Source: an uncultured Ruminiclostridium sp. (GTDB taxonomy: Bacteria; Bacillota; Clostridia; Oscillospirales; Ruminococcaceae). From it: a DNA stretch of 64,000 bases. Shown here in pieces: positions 26,383-34,978 of the stretch; positions within the stretch are counted from its first letter, which is position 1; each line of letters starts with the position of its first letter. Both the position numbers and the translations under genes were made by a program. The notes beneath the pieces were generated by a model. The model was not told the origin of the DNA. It did no database searches and was given only the letters and a program-made list of their open reading frames with translations. Location of the stretch: contig CAJTTE010000010.1 in assembly GCA_910579265.1 (NCBI GenBank), forward strand, positions 1-64,000. The letters run 5' to 3'.

Positions 26383-26542
26383 GTAAAAAGAAATAATGGA
26401 TTATTTTTATGGCAGGTCAATTTTTTATCATTTCGTCACAATACGGATATTATAAAAAAGTGACGGCTTATGTTTTTAATATTTTTTAAGATTCACTGAA
26501 AGCTTTGGATTTATGGCTGATCAAATGGCGAACCGTACCGGG

Positions 26543-26730
26543 GGCGTATCTGAAAAGCCGCAAAATGCACAATTTCTACTGACTGGGTACGCTATCCGCA
26601 TCAAAGAATGACGATAGTTATCCCAAAGGGATAACTACGAAATACCATAATATTTTTATGCCTTTTTTCTTGAAATCACCGTACCTTTAGGGTAATTGTA
26701 CATATTTGCTTTTTTTCAGATACGCTCTAA
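26543..26730. repeat. Family D foldback element, copy D1
   Basis: The ends CGTATCTGAAAAGCCGCAAA and TTTGCTTTTTTTCAGATACG are inverted repeats. An inner hairpin AGTTATCCC/GGGATAACT (about 26612-26633) is shared with D2 and D7. The rest of 26383-27172 has no convincing gene. Confidence 0.8.
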
Positions 26731-27172
26731 TATATCCTTCTGAAAAAAACGATATGGCGTTCCGGTTTTATCCGAATGGCAAAAAATATTGACCGGAGTT
26801 TATAAATAAAGCTATAAAGATATTCTATGGTAAACCCGGCCTCGGTTTTTATATGCCTTTATGCAATTCGTCCCAAGGTATAGGACCCGCAGCTATAATA
26901 TCCGTTGACCGTTGATGCGATCTGTTTTTCAGGGCACCATATCAAAGCGCATGCTAAAGCTTGGCAAATCGGTAAATTATGTTGAATGCTGTTGTTTTAA
27001 AAGAAAAGAAGCAGAAGCTCAATGGCTTATGCTGCGTTTTTACACGGAAATCACCCTCGGTTTTCCGTCAGCATATGTATAAATCCGAATAAAATTTTTT
27101 CATTATGCGGATTGATATAAATTATAAGCTTATTTATCATATGTTTGGTTTGACAGGCCTTAAGCTTATACG

Positions 27173-27553
27173 CTACTCCCTGTTTACTCCCAGAACTCCG
27201 CCGACCGCTCCGGCCAGAAAACATACAAATGCTTTTCCGACTGCGCCCGCGAAGGATACTTCTCCGAAAAATGAGCCGAGTATAAGGCTTGTCAGGAAAA
27301 ATGCCGCCGCACATAAAAAACCTTGTTTTATTCCCGCCCTTTTCTTTTTTCTTCCAAGGACATAGCCTGCGGAAAGACAGCCTGAGGACAGAGATATCAG
27401 ACCTAATGTGCCGCTCCATTCCACCGGCAGCTGAAACAGGCTCATGATGACGGAGTTTAATATCGTTACGGCAGCACACACCGCTGCGCCTATCGTTACA
27501 GATATACCAAAGGGCAGAAACAAATGTCTTTTAAGAGACTTCAGCCTTTTCAT
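27173..27553 (-). CDS. TIGR04086-type small membrane protein
   Basis: The 126-residue protein has four predicted membrane helices (FGISVTIGAAVCAAVTIL, LGLISLSSGCLSAGYVLG, GFLCAAAFFLTSLILGSFF, AVGKAFVCFLAGAVGGVLG) with a basic loop RKKKRAGIKQ after the second. This matches the TIGR04086 family, commonly found next to yajC in Clostridia, as here. The function is unknown. Its ribosome site AAAGGAGAAATACGGT lies just before ATG 27553. A yajC terminator lies between the two genes, so it is probably transcribed separately. Confidence 0.85.
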   Translation of the reverse strand: MKRLKSLKRHLFLPFGISVTIGAAVCAAVTILNSVIMSLFQLPVEWSGTLGLISLSSGCLSAGYVLGRKKKRAGIKQGFLCAAAFFLTSLILGSFFGEVSFAGAVGKAFVCFLAGAVGGVLGVNRE

Positions 27554-27657
27554 ACCGTATTTCTCCTTTAAGCAGAATTATACAAAGCGTCTTGTACAAT
27601 TGTATGCTTAAGGATCGTGATTGATGATTTTAAAGAATTGTCGTATTATGTTTATTA

Positions 27658-27688
27658 AAAAGCAGCCGTAAAACCTACGGCTGCTTTT
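27658..27688 (-). terminator. Terminator after yajC
   Basis: AGCAGCCGTA pairs with TACGGCTGCT over a 5-base loop. The minus strand continues with TTTTTAATA. Confidence 0.88.
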
Positions 27689-27699
27689 CTATATCAAGC

Positions 27700-28053
27700 T
27701 CAGGACTGGACATCGTCATGGACGGTTCTGTTTTCCGCGATTGACGACCGCAGCACGCGAAGACGCGTCCGATCGCTTCCGGTTTCTATAAGAACAGTAT
27801 CCTCCTTAACGGAAAGCACACGGCCGATTATTCCCCCGGTAGTAACCACCTCATCGGCGACCTGAAGATTATCCAGCATTTCTTTCATCTTCTTAGAGCG
27901 CTTTCTTTCCGGACGTATAAGGAGAAAATAAAAGATAACCACCATAAGTACAATGGGAAGCACCGTCGTAAGAAGAGTCAAAACCGTGTTTCCCTGGCCC
28001 GCGTCAGCCGAAGCTCCGGGGGTGGCCACCATAAGCCTAAATAATTCGTTCAT
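27700..28053 (-). CDS. yajC: Preprotein translocase subunit YajC
   Basis: The 117-residue protein starts at ATG 28053 (MNELFRLMVATPGAS), with AAAGGAAAC upstream. A single membrane helix (about 27-49, TVLPIVLMVVIFYFLLI) is followed by RPERKRSKKMKEMLDNLQVADEVVTTGGIIGRVLSV, the conserved YajC signature. It is an accessory subunit of the SecDF-YajC complex that assists protein export. Neither secD/secF nor tgt/queA, common neighbours elsewhere, is in the window. Confidence 0.94.
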   Translation of the reverse strand: MNELFRLMVATPGASADAGQGNTVLTLLTTVLPIVLMVVIFYFLLIRPERKRSKKMKEMLDNLQVADEVVTTGGIIGRVLSVKEDTVLIETGSDRTRLRVLRSSIAENRTVHDDVQS

Positions 28054-28228
28054 AATTTGTTGTTTCCTTTCTTTAACGGCGTTATACAAAAACGCCTGCC
28101 TTTGTGACGACAGTTTTTCACATATATCATTATACAGCCTATATCATCAAAATGCAAGTGATAATTTGTTAAAATTTAATGAATATGTAGAAAAAATGAA
28201 AGTATCGGACTGAAAAAAGTAAAATTAC

Positions 28229-28257
28229 TTGACGTGAGAGAAAAAATAAAGTACAAT
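28229..28257 (+). promoter_or_regulatory. Sigma-A promoter for rpe
   Basis: TTGACG (28229-28234), 17 bases, TACAAT (28252-28257). Confidence 0.72.
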
Positions 28258-28321
28258 AGAAAATGTATACACCGCAGAACAGCGCCTTTTCCTTTGTCTT
28301 TAAGGGAACCGGAGGCATTCG

Positions 28322-29023
28322 GTGTTTAACATAATAAAAGAAAAACGGGAAAAGATATTGGAAACAAAAATAAGCGCCTCACTTCTGGGGGCCGATCTTT
28401 CAAATTTGGGTCAGGAAGCGGCCAGAGCCGTAAAGCTCGGGGCTGACTGGATTCATTTTGATGTGATGGATGGATGCTTTGTGGAAAACATAAGCTTCGG
28501 CGCCCCTGTCCAGAAATCTATAAGAGAAAATGCTCTTATGGAAAATCATTTTATTGACACGCATCTTATGGTGGAACGACCTGATTCTCAAATAGGGTTT
28601 TTCGCTGAGAGCGGTTCTGACATGATAACTTTTCACATCGAAAGCAAAAGCGATACGGATCATACGATCAATATGATTCACAGAAGAGGGATCATGGCAG
28701 GGCTTGCGATAAAACCGTCCACTCCTGCGGAAAGCGTATTTCCTTTTTTGGAAAAGCTTGAATCGGTGCTCGTTATGACTGTTGAACCGGGCTACGGCGG
28801 GCAGGGCTTTTTAAATTATACTCTGCCTAAAATAAAAGAAATAAGAAAAAAAGCCGATGAAATCAAACCGTCTCTTATGATAGAAGTGGACGGCGGGATA
28901 AATAATGATACCGCTCCCTTGGTCATAGCCGCAGGTGCGGATATCCTGGTAAGCGGAACATATTTGTTTAATGCCAGGAATATGATGGATGCCATATATC
29001 GGTTAAGAAACAATAACGGATAA
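28322..29023 (+). CDS. rpe: Ribulose-phosphate 3-epimerase
   Basis: The 233-residue TIM-barrel enzyme interconverts ribulose-5-phosphate and xylulose-5-phosphate. Motifs are ISASLLGADLSNLG, HFDVMDGCFVENISFGAP, DTHLMVERP, MTVEPGYGGQGF and EVDGGINNDTA. The start is GTG 28322 with GGAGG six bases upstream, giving a 15-residue extension before the usual first strand; an internal TTG at LETKIS is an alternative. It stands alone with its own promoter. Confidence 0.94.
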   Translation: MFNIIKEKREKILETKISASLLGADLSNLGQEAARAVKLGADWIHFDVMDGCFVENISFGAPVQKSIRENALMENHFIDTHLMVERPDSQIGFFAESGSDMITFHIESKSDTDHTINMIHRRGIMAGLAIKPSTPAESVFPFLEKLESVLVMTVEPGYGGQGFLNYTLPKIKEIRKKADEIKPSLMIEVDGGINNDTAPLVIAAGADILVSGTYLFNARNMMDAIYRLRNNNG

Positions 29024-29075
29024 ATATGCTTTCATTTTACAAGCCGTCGGTTTGTAAAAACCGTTCACGATGACT

Positions 29076-29681
29076 TTAAAAAATATCTGCCGCTGTCTGA
29101 ACCGCGTTTTCTTCAGTAAGAACTTTAAAATGTTCATTTGTAAAGGCGGCGTCCAATTCGCTGTCCGTTGCTTTTCCGAATTCGCAGAAAAGGCGCATGA
29201 TATGTCCCGTGCAGATATTAAGGGGAGTTATTGCCAGCCGGTAGCAGCAGTTATCCGTAAAAAGCTTTGATTTGAATTTTGCACCATGTCGCTGCTCCCA
29301 GACAAGACACCGGCAAAGAGCACCGAGATTTTCTCCGGATGCGGTTTCGAAAATCAGGGGCGAGGCGTTGTCCTCTAACAGGCGTTTGGCCGTATTGGTG
29401 CATTTTCTCCTTCTGCTGCGGTCCAGAGAACTGACATAAAGCATGCATCCCCCGTCCATTCGTTTGAAGGCTTCGATAAAAAGCCTGCGTTCGTCGCTTA
29501 AAAGCTGCTGCGCCATAGCGGCGCTTTCAGGTGCTTCATAGCCTTTAAGCAGCTTTCCCAGGGTTTTTCGGCAGCCTGATCCTTCTTCGGAAAATGCCTC
29601 GTAACGAAGCTGGTGCCTATTCATATCTTCCGCGGTAAGGGTAAGTTTTAATGTTGTTTCGGAAAGAATATCTATTTTCAT
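29076..29681 (-). CDS. MecA-like adaptor protein
   Basis: The 201-residue protein starts MKIDILSETTLKLTLTAEDM at 29681 with AAAGGA six to seven bases upstream, the conserved MecA N-terminal start. The C-terminal domain shows CCYRLAITPL and CEFGKATDSELDAAFTNEHFKVLTEENAVQ, typical of MecA, which presents substrates to ClpC for degradation. The middle is shorter and more basic (DRSRRRKCTNTAKR) than in Bacillus MecA, so the partner set may differ. It converges with rpe and diverges from the Rnf-like genes. Confidence 0.82.
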   Translation of the reverse strand: MKIDILSETTLKLTLTAEDMNRHQLRYEAFSEEGSGCRKTLGKLLKGYEAPESAAMAQQLLSDERRLFIEAFKRMDGGCMLYVSSLDRSRRRKCTNTAKRLLEDNASPLIFETASGENLGALCRCLVWEQRHGAKFKSKLFTDNCCYRLAITPLNICTGHIMRLFCEFGKATDSELDAAFTNEHFKVLTEENAVQTAADIF

Positions 29682-29782
29682 AAGCGGTCCTTTCAAGGGA
29701 GTTTGCCGGATTTTTTAATATCGTTTGTTCCTTTTTCTGCCGATATTTTTTGGCAGCTTAAAAGTTGAAAAAAAGAGGTACT

Positions 29783-31147
29783 ATGTCAAATTCAGAGAAA
29801 AAAAGCATGATGTTATCAAGCCTGACAGATGCTGAGGGAGTTAAAATTGCCGTCGAAAAAAGAAGATTCTTCGGCAGAAAATATCATTCGGTATACGGCG
29901 ATCAATTAGCCTGTCTTTGTGCTCTTCTTATAATGGGAGTATGGAGATGGGGCGCGAAGGCGCTGCTGATTTGCGCCGTAAGCGTAACCGTTTCCATTTT
30001 CTCGGACTGGCTATGCTGCCGTATTACCGGGAAAACCTATAATCCTAAGGATATATCTACTATCGTGAGCGGTATGTGTCTCGGCCTTATGATGCCGGCT
30101 ACCATAGCTTACCGTTATGTTATATTCGGGGCGGCTCTTGCTATGGGGATCAAGCATATTTTCGGCGGGAAAAACAACTATATTTTTAATCCGGCATGTC
30201 TTAGCTATGCGTTTCTGGCTATCTGCTGGCCGTCACAGGTGCTTATGTTTCCTCAGCTTGGAGAAAAAATACCGGTTTTTGAGGCATATACGGGTACGCT
30301 TACGTCCGGACTGGAAAGCTATCTCGTACATCTGGGAACGGCGAAGGAGCTTTCACCTTCAGATATTATACTCGGAAATTTCGTGGGGCCGATAGGTACA
30401 ACACATGTTCTGATAATGGTAGTATGCGGTATCTGTCTTATGTTCAGACGCGCGCTTTCGCCTACGATAACTTTGGTTACGTTTGGATCGTTTGCCGCAT
30501 TTTCTTTTTTGTTCTCCTCTCATGATAATATTGTCAACGCCGTGATAATAGAGCTAATATGCGGAAATATTCTTTTTGGAGTGATTTTTCTTGCCGCAGA
30601 TCCGCAGACAATGCCACGGTCGCCCCTCGGTAAGATATATTACGGAATAGTCATCGGTATTCTTTTAGTTATCTTCCGACATATGACACAAACCGAGTCA
30701 AGCTTTGTGTATGTGCTTTTAATCGCCAATGCGGTTTCTCTTCATATCGATCGCTTCGCAGACCGCTCTATAGTGGTTGTCAAAAATACTGTGAGATGGA
30801 TGAAGAACAATTCGGGAAGCTTTGAGCGTGTGCGTAAGGAAGCTCAGACGGGAGCGAAAAAATCTCTTGGCGATACTCAGGAAATTATTGTTCCACTTAT
30901 GAATTATAATATGCCCGCAGTTGACAATAAGATAATAAAGGCTGCAAAAAAATCGCCTAAAATCGTAAAAGGCGATGGCGATATTCCGGTGCGCAAGGAT
31001 AAACAGGAAGGCTTTTTATCTTCTCTCCGAAAAAACATGCGTCAAAAGCCGAACAGAAATGATGATAGATCCAAAAAACCGGATAATGAAGGTCATGGCA
31101 GTATAAATCGTCCTATTAAGCAGCCTAACGGAAAAAACGGCGATTAA
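29783..31147 (+). CDS. RnfD/NqrB-like membrane protein
   Basis: I place the start at ATG 29783 (MSNSEKKSMM), six to nine bases after AGAGG, rather than the upstream TTG. The 454-residue product has about ten membrane helices (residues 45-330) of the RnfD/NqrB family: GDQLACLCALLIMGVWRWG, VSGMCLGLMMPATI, GGKNNYIFNPACLSYAFLAI and FLAADPQTMPRSPLGKIYYG. The usual FMN-attachment motif SGATP is altered to TGTLT (AYTGTLTSG). A hydrophilic basic tail of about 110 residues is added. It is followed by RnfE- and RnfA-like genes, but no RnfB, RnfC or RnfG is in the window. Confidence 0.85.
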   Translation: MSNSEKKSMMLSSLTDAEGVKIAVEKRRFFGRKYHSVYGDQLACLCALLIMGVWRWGAKALLICAVSVTVSIFSDWLCCRITGKTYNPKDISTIVSGMCLGLMMPATIAYRYVIFGAALAMGIKHIFGGKNNYIFNPACLSYAFLAICWPSQVLMFPQLGEKIPVFEAYTGTLTSGLESYLVHLGTAKELSPSDIILGNFVGPIGTTHVLIMVVCGICLMFRRALSPTITLVTFGSFAAFSFLFSSHDNIVNAVIIELICGNILFGVIFLAADPQTMPRSPLGKIYYGIVIGILLVIFRHMTQTESSFVYVLLIANAVSLHIDRFADRSIVVVKNTVRWMKNNSGSFERVRKEAQTGAKKSLGDTQEIIVPLMNYNMPAVDNKIIKAAKKSPKIVKGDGDIPVRKDKQEGFLSSLRKNMRQKPNRNDDRSKKPDNEGHGSINRPIKQPNGKNGD

Positions 31148-31243
31148 AAATCACGGTATAAAATTTTTCTTAATTATTAAAGGAATGTATTTTAAATCTG
31201 CGGAAAAAATGAAATAAACCTTAAGAAAAGGAATACAATAAAA

Positions 31244-31897
31244 ATGTCTAAGCATTCGTCAGGAAGCGTTCGTCTAAGCGACGGATTTTTTAAACAGAAT
31301 TTAGTACTTATGAGCGGACTGTTTGCCGGCCCTGTTATCGGCGGCGCCACAAGCTTCGAGGGTTCGCTTGTTCTGTGTCTTGTGTTTACGGTCGTCTCGT
31401 TTGTTTCGGTCGGATTATGCAGGCTTCTGTCTAAAAAAATCGCTTTTGCTATAAGGGTAGTTATATATGCTTTGATAGCGTCACTTGTGTATATTCCGGT
31501 AATGCTTCTGGCAGGATTTCTTTTCGGCGAGAGCCTGCCGGAAAGTATGGCTCTGTATTTGTTGATAGTTATAACAAATCCTCTTATATTGTCAAAAACA
31601 GAAAGCCGCTTTTTTCTCCGTCCGGTCCATATGATGTTCAAGGATCTTTTGGGCTTTGTGCTGGGTTTTGATTTTTCCTGTATATTGGTTGGAGCAATAC
31701 GTGATATTCTTGCCGACAATATTATAGGAAACCTTATTATTCCGATACCGTTCCAAATACCTTCAATGGACAGGGTGTACAGCGGATTTATTTTAGTGGG
31801 GGTACTAGCGGGTCTTTTCCGATTTATATATAACAAGCAAAGGAAAAGAAAACGACCGAAGCGTTCAAGCGTTCAGGCTTCGGCTAACCGTAAATAA
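31244..31897 (+). CDS. RnfE/NqrD-like membrane protein lacking cluster cysteines
   Basis: The 217-residue protein has six membrane helices and the RnfE layout: NLVLMSGLFAGPVIGGATS near the start, VITNPLILSKTE in the middle and DLLGFVLGFDFSCILVGAIRDILA. In RnfE/NqrD a Cys in the first GLCP motif and one in the NC motif hold an intramembrane [2Fe-2S] cluster. Here they read Phe 27 (GLFA) and Pro 113 (TNPL). The C-terminus is a basic tail. It lies 96 bases after the RnfD-like gene and 63 bases before the RnfA-like gene. Confidence 0.82.
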   Translation: MSKHSSGSVRLSDGFFKQNLVLMSGLFAGPVIGGATSFEGSLVLCLVFTVVSFVSVGLCRLLSKKIAFAIRVVIYALIASLVYIPVMLLAGFLFGESLPESMALYLLIVITNPLILSKTESRFFLRPVHMMFKDLLGFVLGFDFSCILVGAIRDILADNIIGNLIIPIPFQIPSMDRVYSGFILVGVLAGLFRFIYNKQRKRKRPKRSSVQASANRK

Positions 31898-31960
31898 ATG
31901 CCGGTTTCGGTAACGGGTCATTGTTCTTACGTATAAAAACCTATGCAAAGGAAAAAGTAA

Positions 31961-32542
31961 ATGGAAACGGTTTTTTCAAGATTTTTAGCCGCCGCCCTTT
32001 TGGGGATATTTATTGAAAATGCGGCTTTCGAACGTGCCTTAGGCATAAACGTACTTCTATATGCTGCCAGAAAAAAGGAAAACCTTATAGGTATTTTTGT
32101 CGGCGTAATATACGTCACGACAATTTCCTCCGCCTTGACATGCATAACTGACAGGTATCTGTCTGATTGGGAATACTATAAGATGCTGCTGCCGTTTATT
32201 TATATATTTATAATATCCGCGGTATATCTTATTACTCTGGTGGCAGTGTGGAGGTTTTTTCCCGGGTTTTATCGTAAGGTAAAAAAGTATGTCCATATTG
32301 CGGTATTTAATTGCGCGGTACTGGGGGCATTATTTATCCAAAGCCGTATAGGAGGCACTTTTGCAAGTTATATAGGATACGGCTTGGGTACAGGATTAGG
32401 CTTTCTTTTGGCGGGGTATCTTCTTCACGCGGCTGAAGAAAGACTTAATTCCGATTCCGTTCCGGCATCCTTCAGAGGCATGCCCATAACAATGATATAT
32501 ATAGGGGTAATTTCTCTTGCTTTAAGCGCTTTCTGGAGCTGA
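31961..32542 (+). CDS. RnfA/NqrE-like membrane protein with one of two cluster cysteines
   Basis: The 193-residue protein has six membrane helices. The RnfA hallmark NNFVLxxFLGICPF reads ENAAFERALGINVLL, so the first cluster Cys is Asn 30. The second motif NCAVLG is intact (Cys 118). The end SVPASFRGMPITMIYIGVISLALSAF matches RnfA closely. AAAGGAAAAAGTAA precedes ATG 31961. It is third in the Rnf-like trio, and the following DUF4015-like gene is 40 bases on. Confidence 0.82.
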   Translation: METVFSRFLAAALLGIFIENAAFERALGINVLLYAARKKENLIGIFVGVIYVTTISSALTCITDRYLSDWEYYKMLLPFIYIFIISAVYLITLVAVWRFFPGFYRKVKKYVHIAVFNCAVLGALFIQSRIGGTFASYIGYGLGTGLGFLLAGYLLHAAEERLNSDSVPASFRGMPITMIYIGVISLALSAFWS

Positions 32543-32582
32543 ACAAAAAAGATTTTAAATACGACATAACGGGGGCTTGCTT

Positions 32583-33782
32583 ATGAATAAAAAGAAGAAT
32601 ATTAAAATTAAGCACAGCAAAGGCAGACTTTATAAAAAAAGGAAATCCAAGGGAAGAAAGGTTCTTGAGACCCTTGTCCTTGTGATTTTGGCCGGCGGCC
32701 TGATTTTTGTAGGATACTCTGCGGCAGGGCCTCTGATCGCGCATTTGTCAGGCGGAGAAAATACGGATGATATATCCGCACCGTGGACTCCGTCCGAAAT
32801 TACATCAAGTGACAGCATTCAGAATACGGGTGATTCCGAAACGAACCTGAGCTCTTCGGAAACGAAAGCGGAAAATTCGGGGGGATCGGGTTCATACCTT
32901 CTTCCGCAAAGCGCGCTTGAAAACGGCAGTTCTTTAAGCAACGCCCTGTCTGAAGCGAAAAAGGCCGGTTTTACCGTGATATTGGTGCCTGTTAAGGACA
33001 CAAGCGGAAATCTGCTTTATAAATCAAGCATAGAATATGTAAAGGATACGGAGCTTATAAAAGGGACACTTTATGCCGGACAGATAGTTTCCGCCGCCAA
33101 AACAAACGGATTGATCCCGAAGGCCGTTATTCCTACCCTTATGGATTCCGGAACACCCGGTCATGTGGAGGACACCGGATACACCTTCGCTTCGGGAGGC
33201 TACGGATGGCTTGACAATACGGCGGAGAACGGCGGTAAAAGGTGGGTGGATCCTTTCCTTGACGGAACAAAGAAGTATTATTCCGATTTATCGGAAGAAC
33301 TCAACTCGGCGGGATTTGAAGAAATTATAATTTCCGAGCTGAGATTCCCGGATTTTAATCCTATAGATGAAAGCTTTCTTTTGGCAAGATGCTTTGAAGC
33401 GGACAGATATAAGGCTCTTACGGCTCTTTATAAAAATGTTTTTGATTCTTCGGATAAAAAAACTGCGGTTTCCATAAATGCCAAGGATGTTCTTGACGGC
33501 TATGGTAAAAGCTACGGACGTACCGCCGAAATACTTAAAGACAAAAGCTTTACTGGCATCGTTTATCTTACCGTTGATCTTACTCAGTTTGATACCGAGC
33601 TTAAAACCGGAGAGGATACAAGCGTCAAGCTTTCTGCCGATCCCGTCAAAAAAGCTTCCCAGCTTATAGGGAAGGCGGTGGAATATGTAGGAACAAACAT
33701 AACCGTTGTTCCGGTCATACTTCCCAATGGAATTTCCGATGACACACTTATAAGATGCTATAAGGGACTGGCGGCTGAATAA
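32583..33782 (+). CDS. Membrane-anchored DUF4015-like putative glycoside hydrolase
   Basis: The 399-residue protein has a very basic start (KKKNIKIKHSKGRLYKKRK), one membrane helix (about 30-52, VLETLVLVILAGGLIFVGYS), a Ser/Thr/Asp linker to about 105, and a barrel-like extracellular domain with AGFTVILVPVKDTSGNLLY, GLIPKAVIPTLMDS, GGYGWLDN, GGKRWVDPFLDGTKKYYSDL and EIIISELRFPDF. These segments recall DUF4015 putative glycosidases. Catalytic residues are not assigned. GGGGG lies upstream of ATG 32583. It is 40 bases after the RnfA-like gene and may be co-transcribed. Confidence 0.78.
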   Translation: MNKKKNIKIKHSKGRLYKKRKSKGRKVLETLVLVILAGGLIFVGYSAAGPLIAHLSGGENTDDISAPWTPSEITSSDSIQNTGDSETNLSSSETKAENSGGSGSYLLPQSALENGSSLSNALSEAKKAGFTVILVPVKDTSGNLLYKSSIEYVKDTELIKGTLYAGQIVSAAKTNGLIPKAVIPTLMDSGTPGHVEDTGYTFASGGYGWLDNTAENGGKRWVDPFLDGTKKYYSDLSEELNSAGFEEIIISELRFPDFNPIDESFLLARCFEADRYKALTALYKNVFDSSDKKTAVSINAKDVLDGYGKSYGRTAEILKDKSFTGIVYLTVDLTQFDTELKTGEDTSVKLSADPVKKASQLIGKAVEYVGTNITVVPVILPNGISDDTLIRCYKGLAAE

Positions 33783-33816
33783 AATTCCTGTCTTAATTTA
33801 TAGAGCGGGAGGAGTT

Positions 33817-34203
33817 ATGTTGATGTGGCTGTTTTTAATAGTGTGCGACCTTATGATCCCGATTATGATGATCTTTTTCGGAATATCTTATAAAAAGCAC
33901 CCTCCGGCCGCAATAAACGATTATGAAGGATATCGGACCAGACGCTCCAAAAAAAGCATAGAAAGCTGGAATTATGCGCATAAATACTGGGGCAGACTTT
34001 CTTCGGTCTTAGGCGCTCTTATGTTGCCCTTATCAATATTGCCGTTCTTGTTCGTGATAGGAATGAATACGGATATCGTAGCTTTTGTGGGAGGCGCTGT
34101 CTGCTTCGTACAGATAATCATGCTCTTTGTTCCTCTGATTGCTACGGAGAGCGCACTGAAAAGAAATTTTGACGATGACGGGAAAAGTAAAAATACCAAA
34201 TAA
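33817..34203 (+). CDS. SdpI-family membrane protein
   Basis: The 128-residue protein has three membrane helices (MWLFLIVCDLMIPIMMIFFG, VLGALMLPLSILPFLFVIGM, AFVGGAVCFVQIIMLFVPLIA) and the SdpI/YhfL signature NDYEGYRTRRSKKSIESWNYAHKYWG between the first two. In Bacillus, SdpI gives immunity to the SdpC toxin and acts as a signal receptor; many relatives have no known toxin. No SdpC-like gene is seen here. A GGAGG site precedes ATG 33817. Confidence 0.88.
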   Translation: MLMWLFLIVCDLMIPIMMIFFGISYKKHPPAAINDYEGYRTRRSKKSIESWNYAHKYWGRLSSVLGALMLPLSILPFLFVIGMNTDIVAFVGGAVCFVQIIMLFVPLIATESALKRNFDDDGKSKNTK

Positions 34204-34214
34204 AATAATTATTT

Positions 34215-34257
34215 CAGCAGCCTGCAACCGGAGGGGATGTCCGGCAGGCTGCTGTTG
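34215..34257 (+). terminator. Terminator after the SdpI-like gene
   Basis: CAGCAGCCTGC (34215-34225) pairs with GCAGGCTGCTG (34244-34254), followed by TTGATTTATT. Confidence 0.75.
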
Positions 34258-34734
34258 ATTTATTATGTGTCCCTTGCAGGCTTGCGGATAATCGGATCGG
34301 TCGGATGTAAGGATCCTTATAAATGTAATGCTTTTGGCATGGCGTTTTTATCTGTTCCGGTAAGATTCGGAGGCTTTACAGACAGCCCATAACTGCGGGC
34401 GCTCCCCGGCGAAAAACGCTATAAATATTATCGTAGCTCCCCGCTTTTTTCTTAAAACCGACGCTTATTCAGCGAAATCATCAAAAAACGCTCAGTTTCT
34501 ATATGCGGTTTAAGCTTATTCATATAAAATCCGTGTCCGTTTTGAAAAAACTCAGACTGCCTATCGTATTTTACAAAATGTGCTTTTAATTTACGGCTTG
34601 CTGACGGGGAAGGCATAGGTCCGCCGCAAGGGCAGTATGTCCTGCTTTTATGTGAATATGGCTTGAAATTACTTGACAGCAATTTGCAGTTGTGATAAAA
34701 TAATAAGGTTAAAAGCGGGATATGGCATGATCGG

Positions 34735-34888
34735 GGGTTATCTGAAAAGCCGCAAAATGCACACTTTTTACTTGCTGCGGACGCTATCCACATCAAAGAT
34801 TGCAGTTATCCCAAAGGGATAACAATGAAATGCCCTCGCTTTTAGCAAAATTGTACAAACTTACTTTGTTTTCAGATATGCCTTGATT
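34735..34888. repeat. Family D foldback element, copy D2
   Basis: Left TTATCTGAAAAGCCGCAAAA and right TTTGTTTTCAGATATGCC are inverted. An inner GTTATCCC/GGGATAAC hairpin is present. The rest of 34258-34978 shows nothing recognisable. Confidence 0.75.
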
Positions 34889-34978
34889 ATGTAAAAAAAT
34901 GTAACCTTTTTGCGGTTTGGACGGTGTATATATGTAAGGCATTTTTTCCGTCCTTCCGCAAAAGTCAGGGAAAATAAA

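Noticed and set aside
26859..26994. A minus-strand open segment ending NGYYSCGSYTLGRIA that looks coding.
   Set aside because: No start codon or ribosome site, only about 45 codons, and I recognise no family; a gene remnant is possible but not supported.
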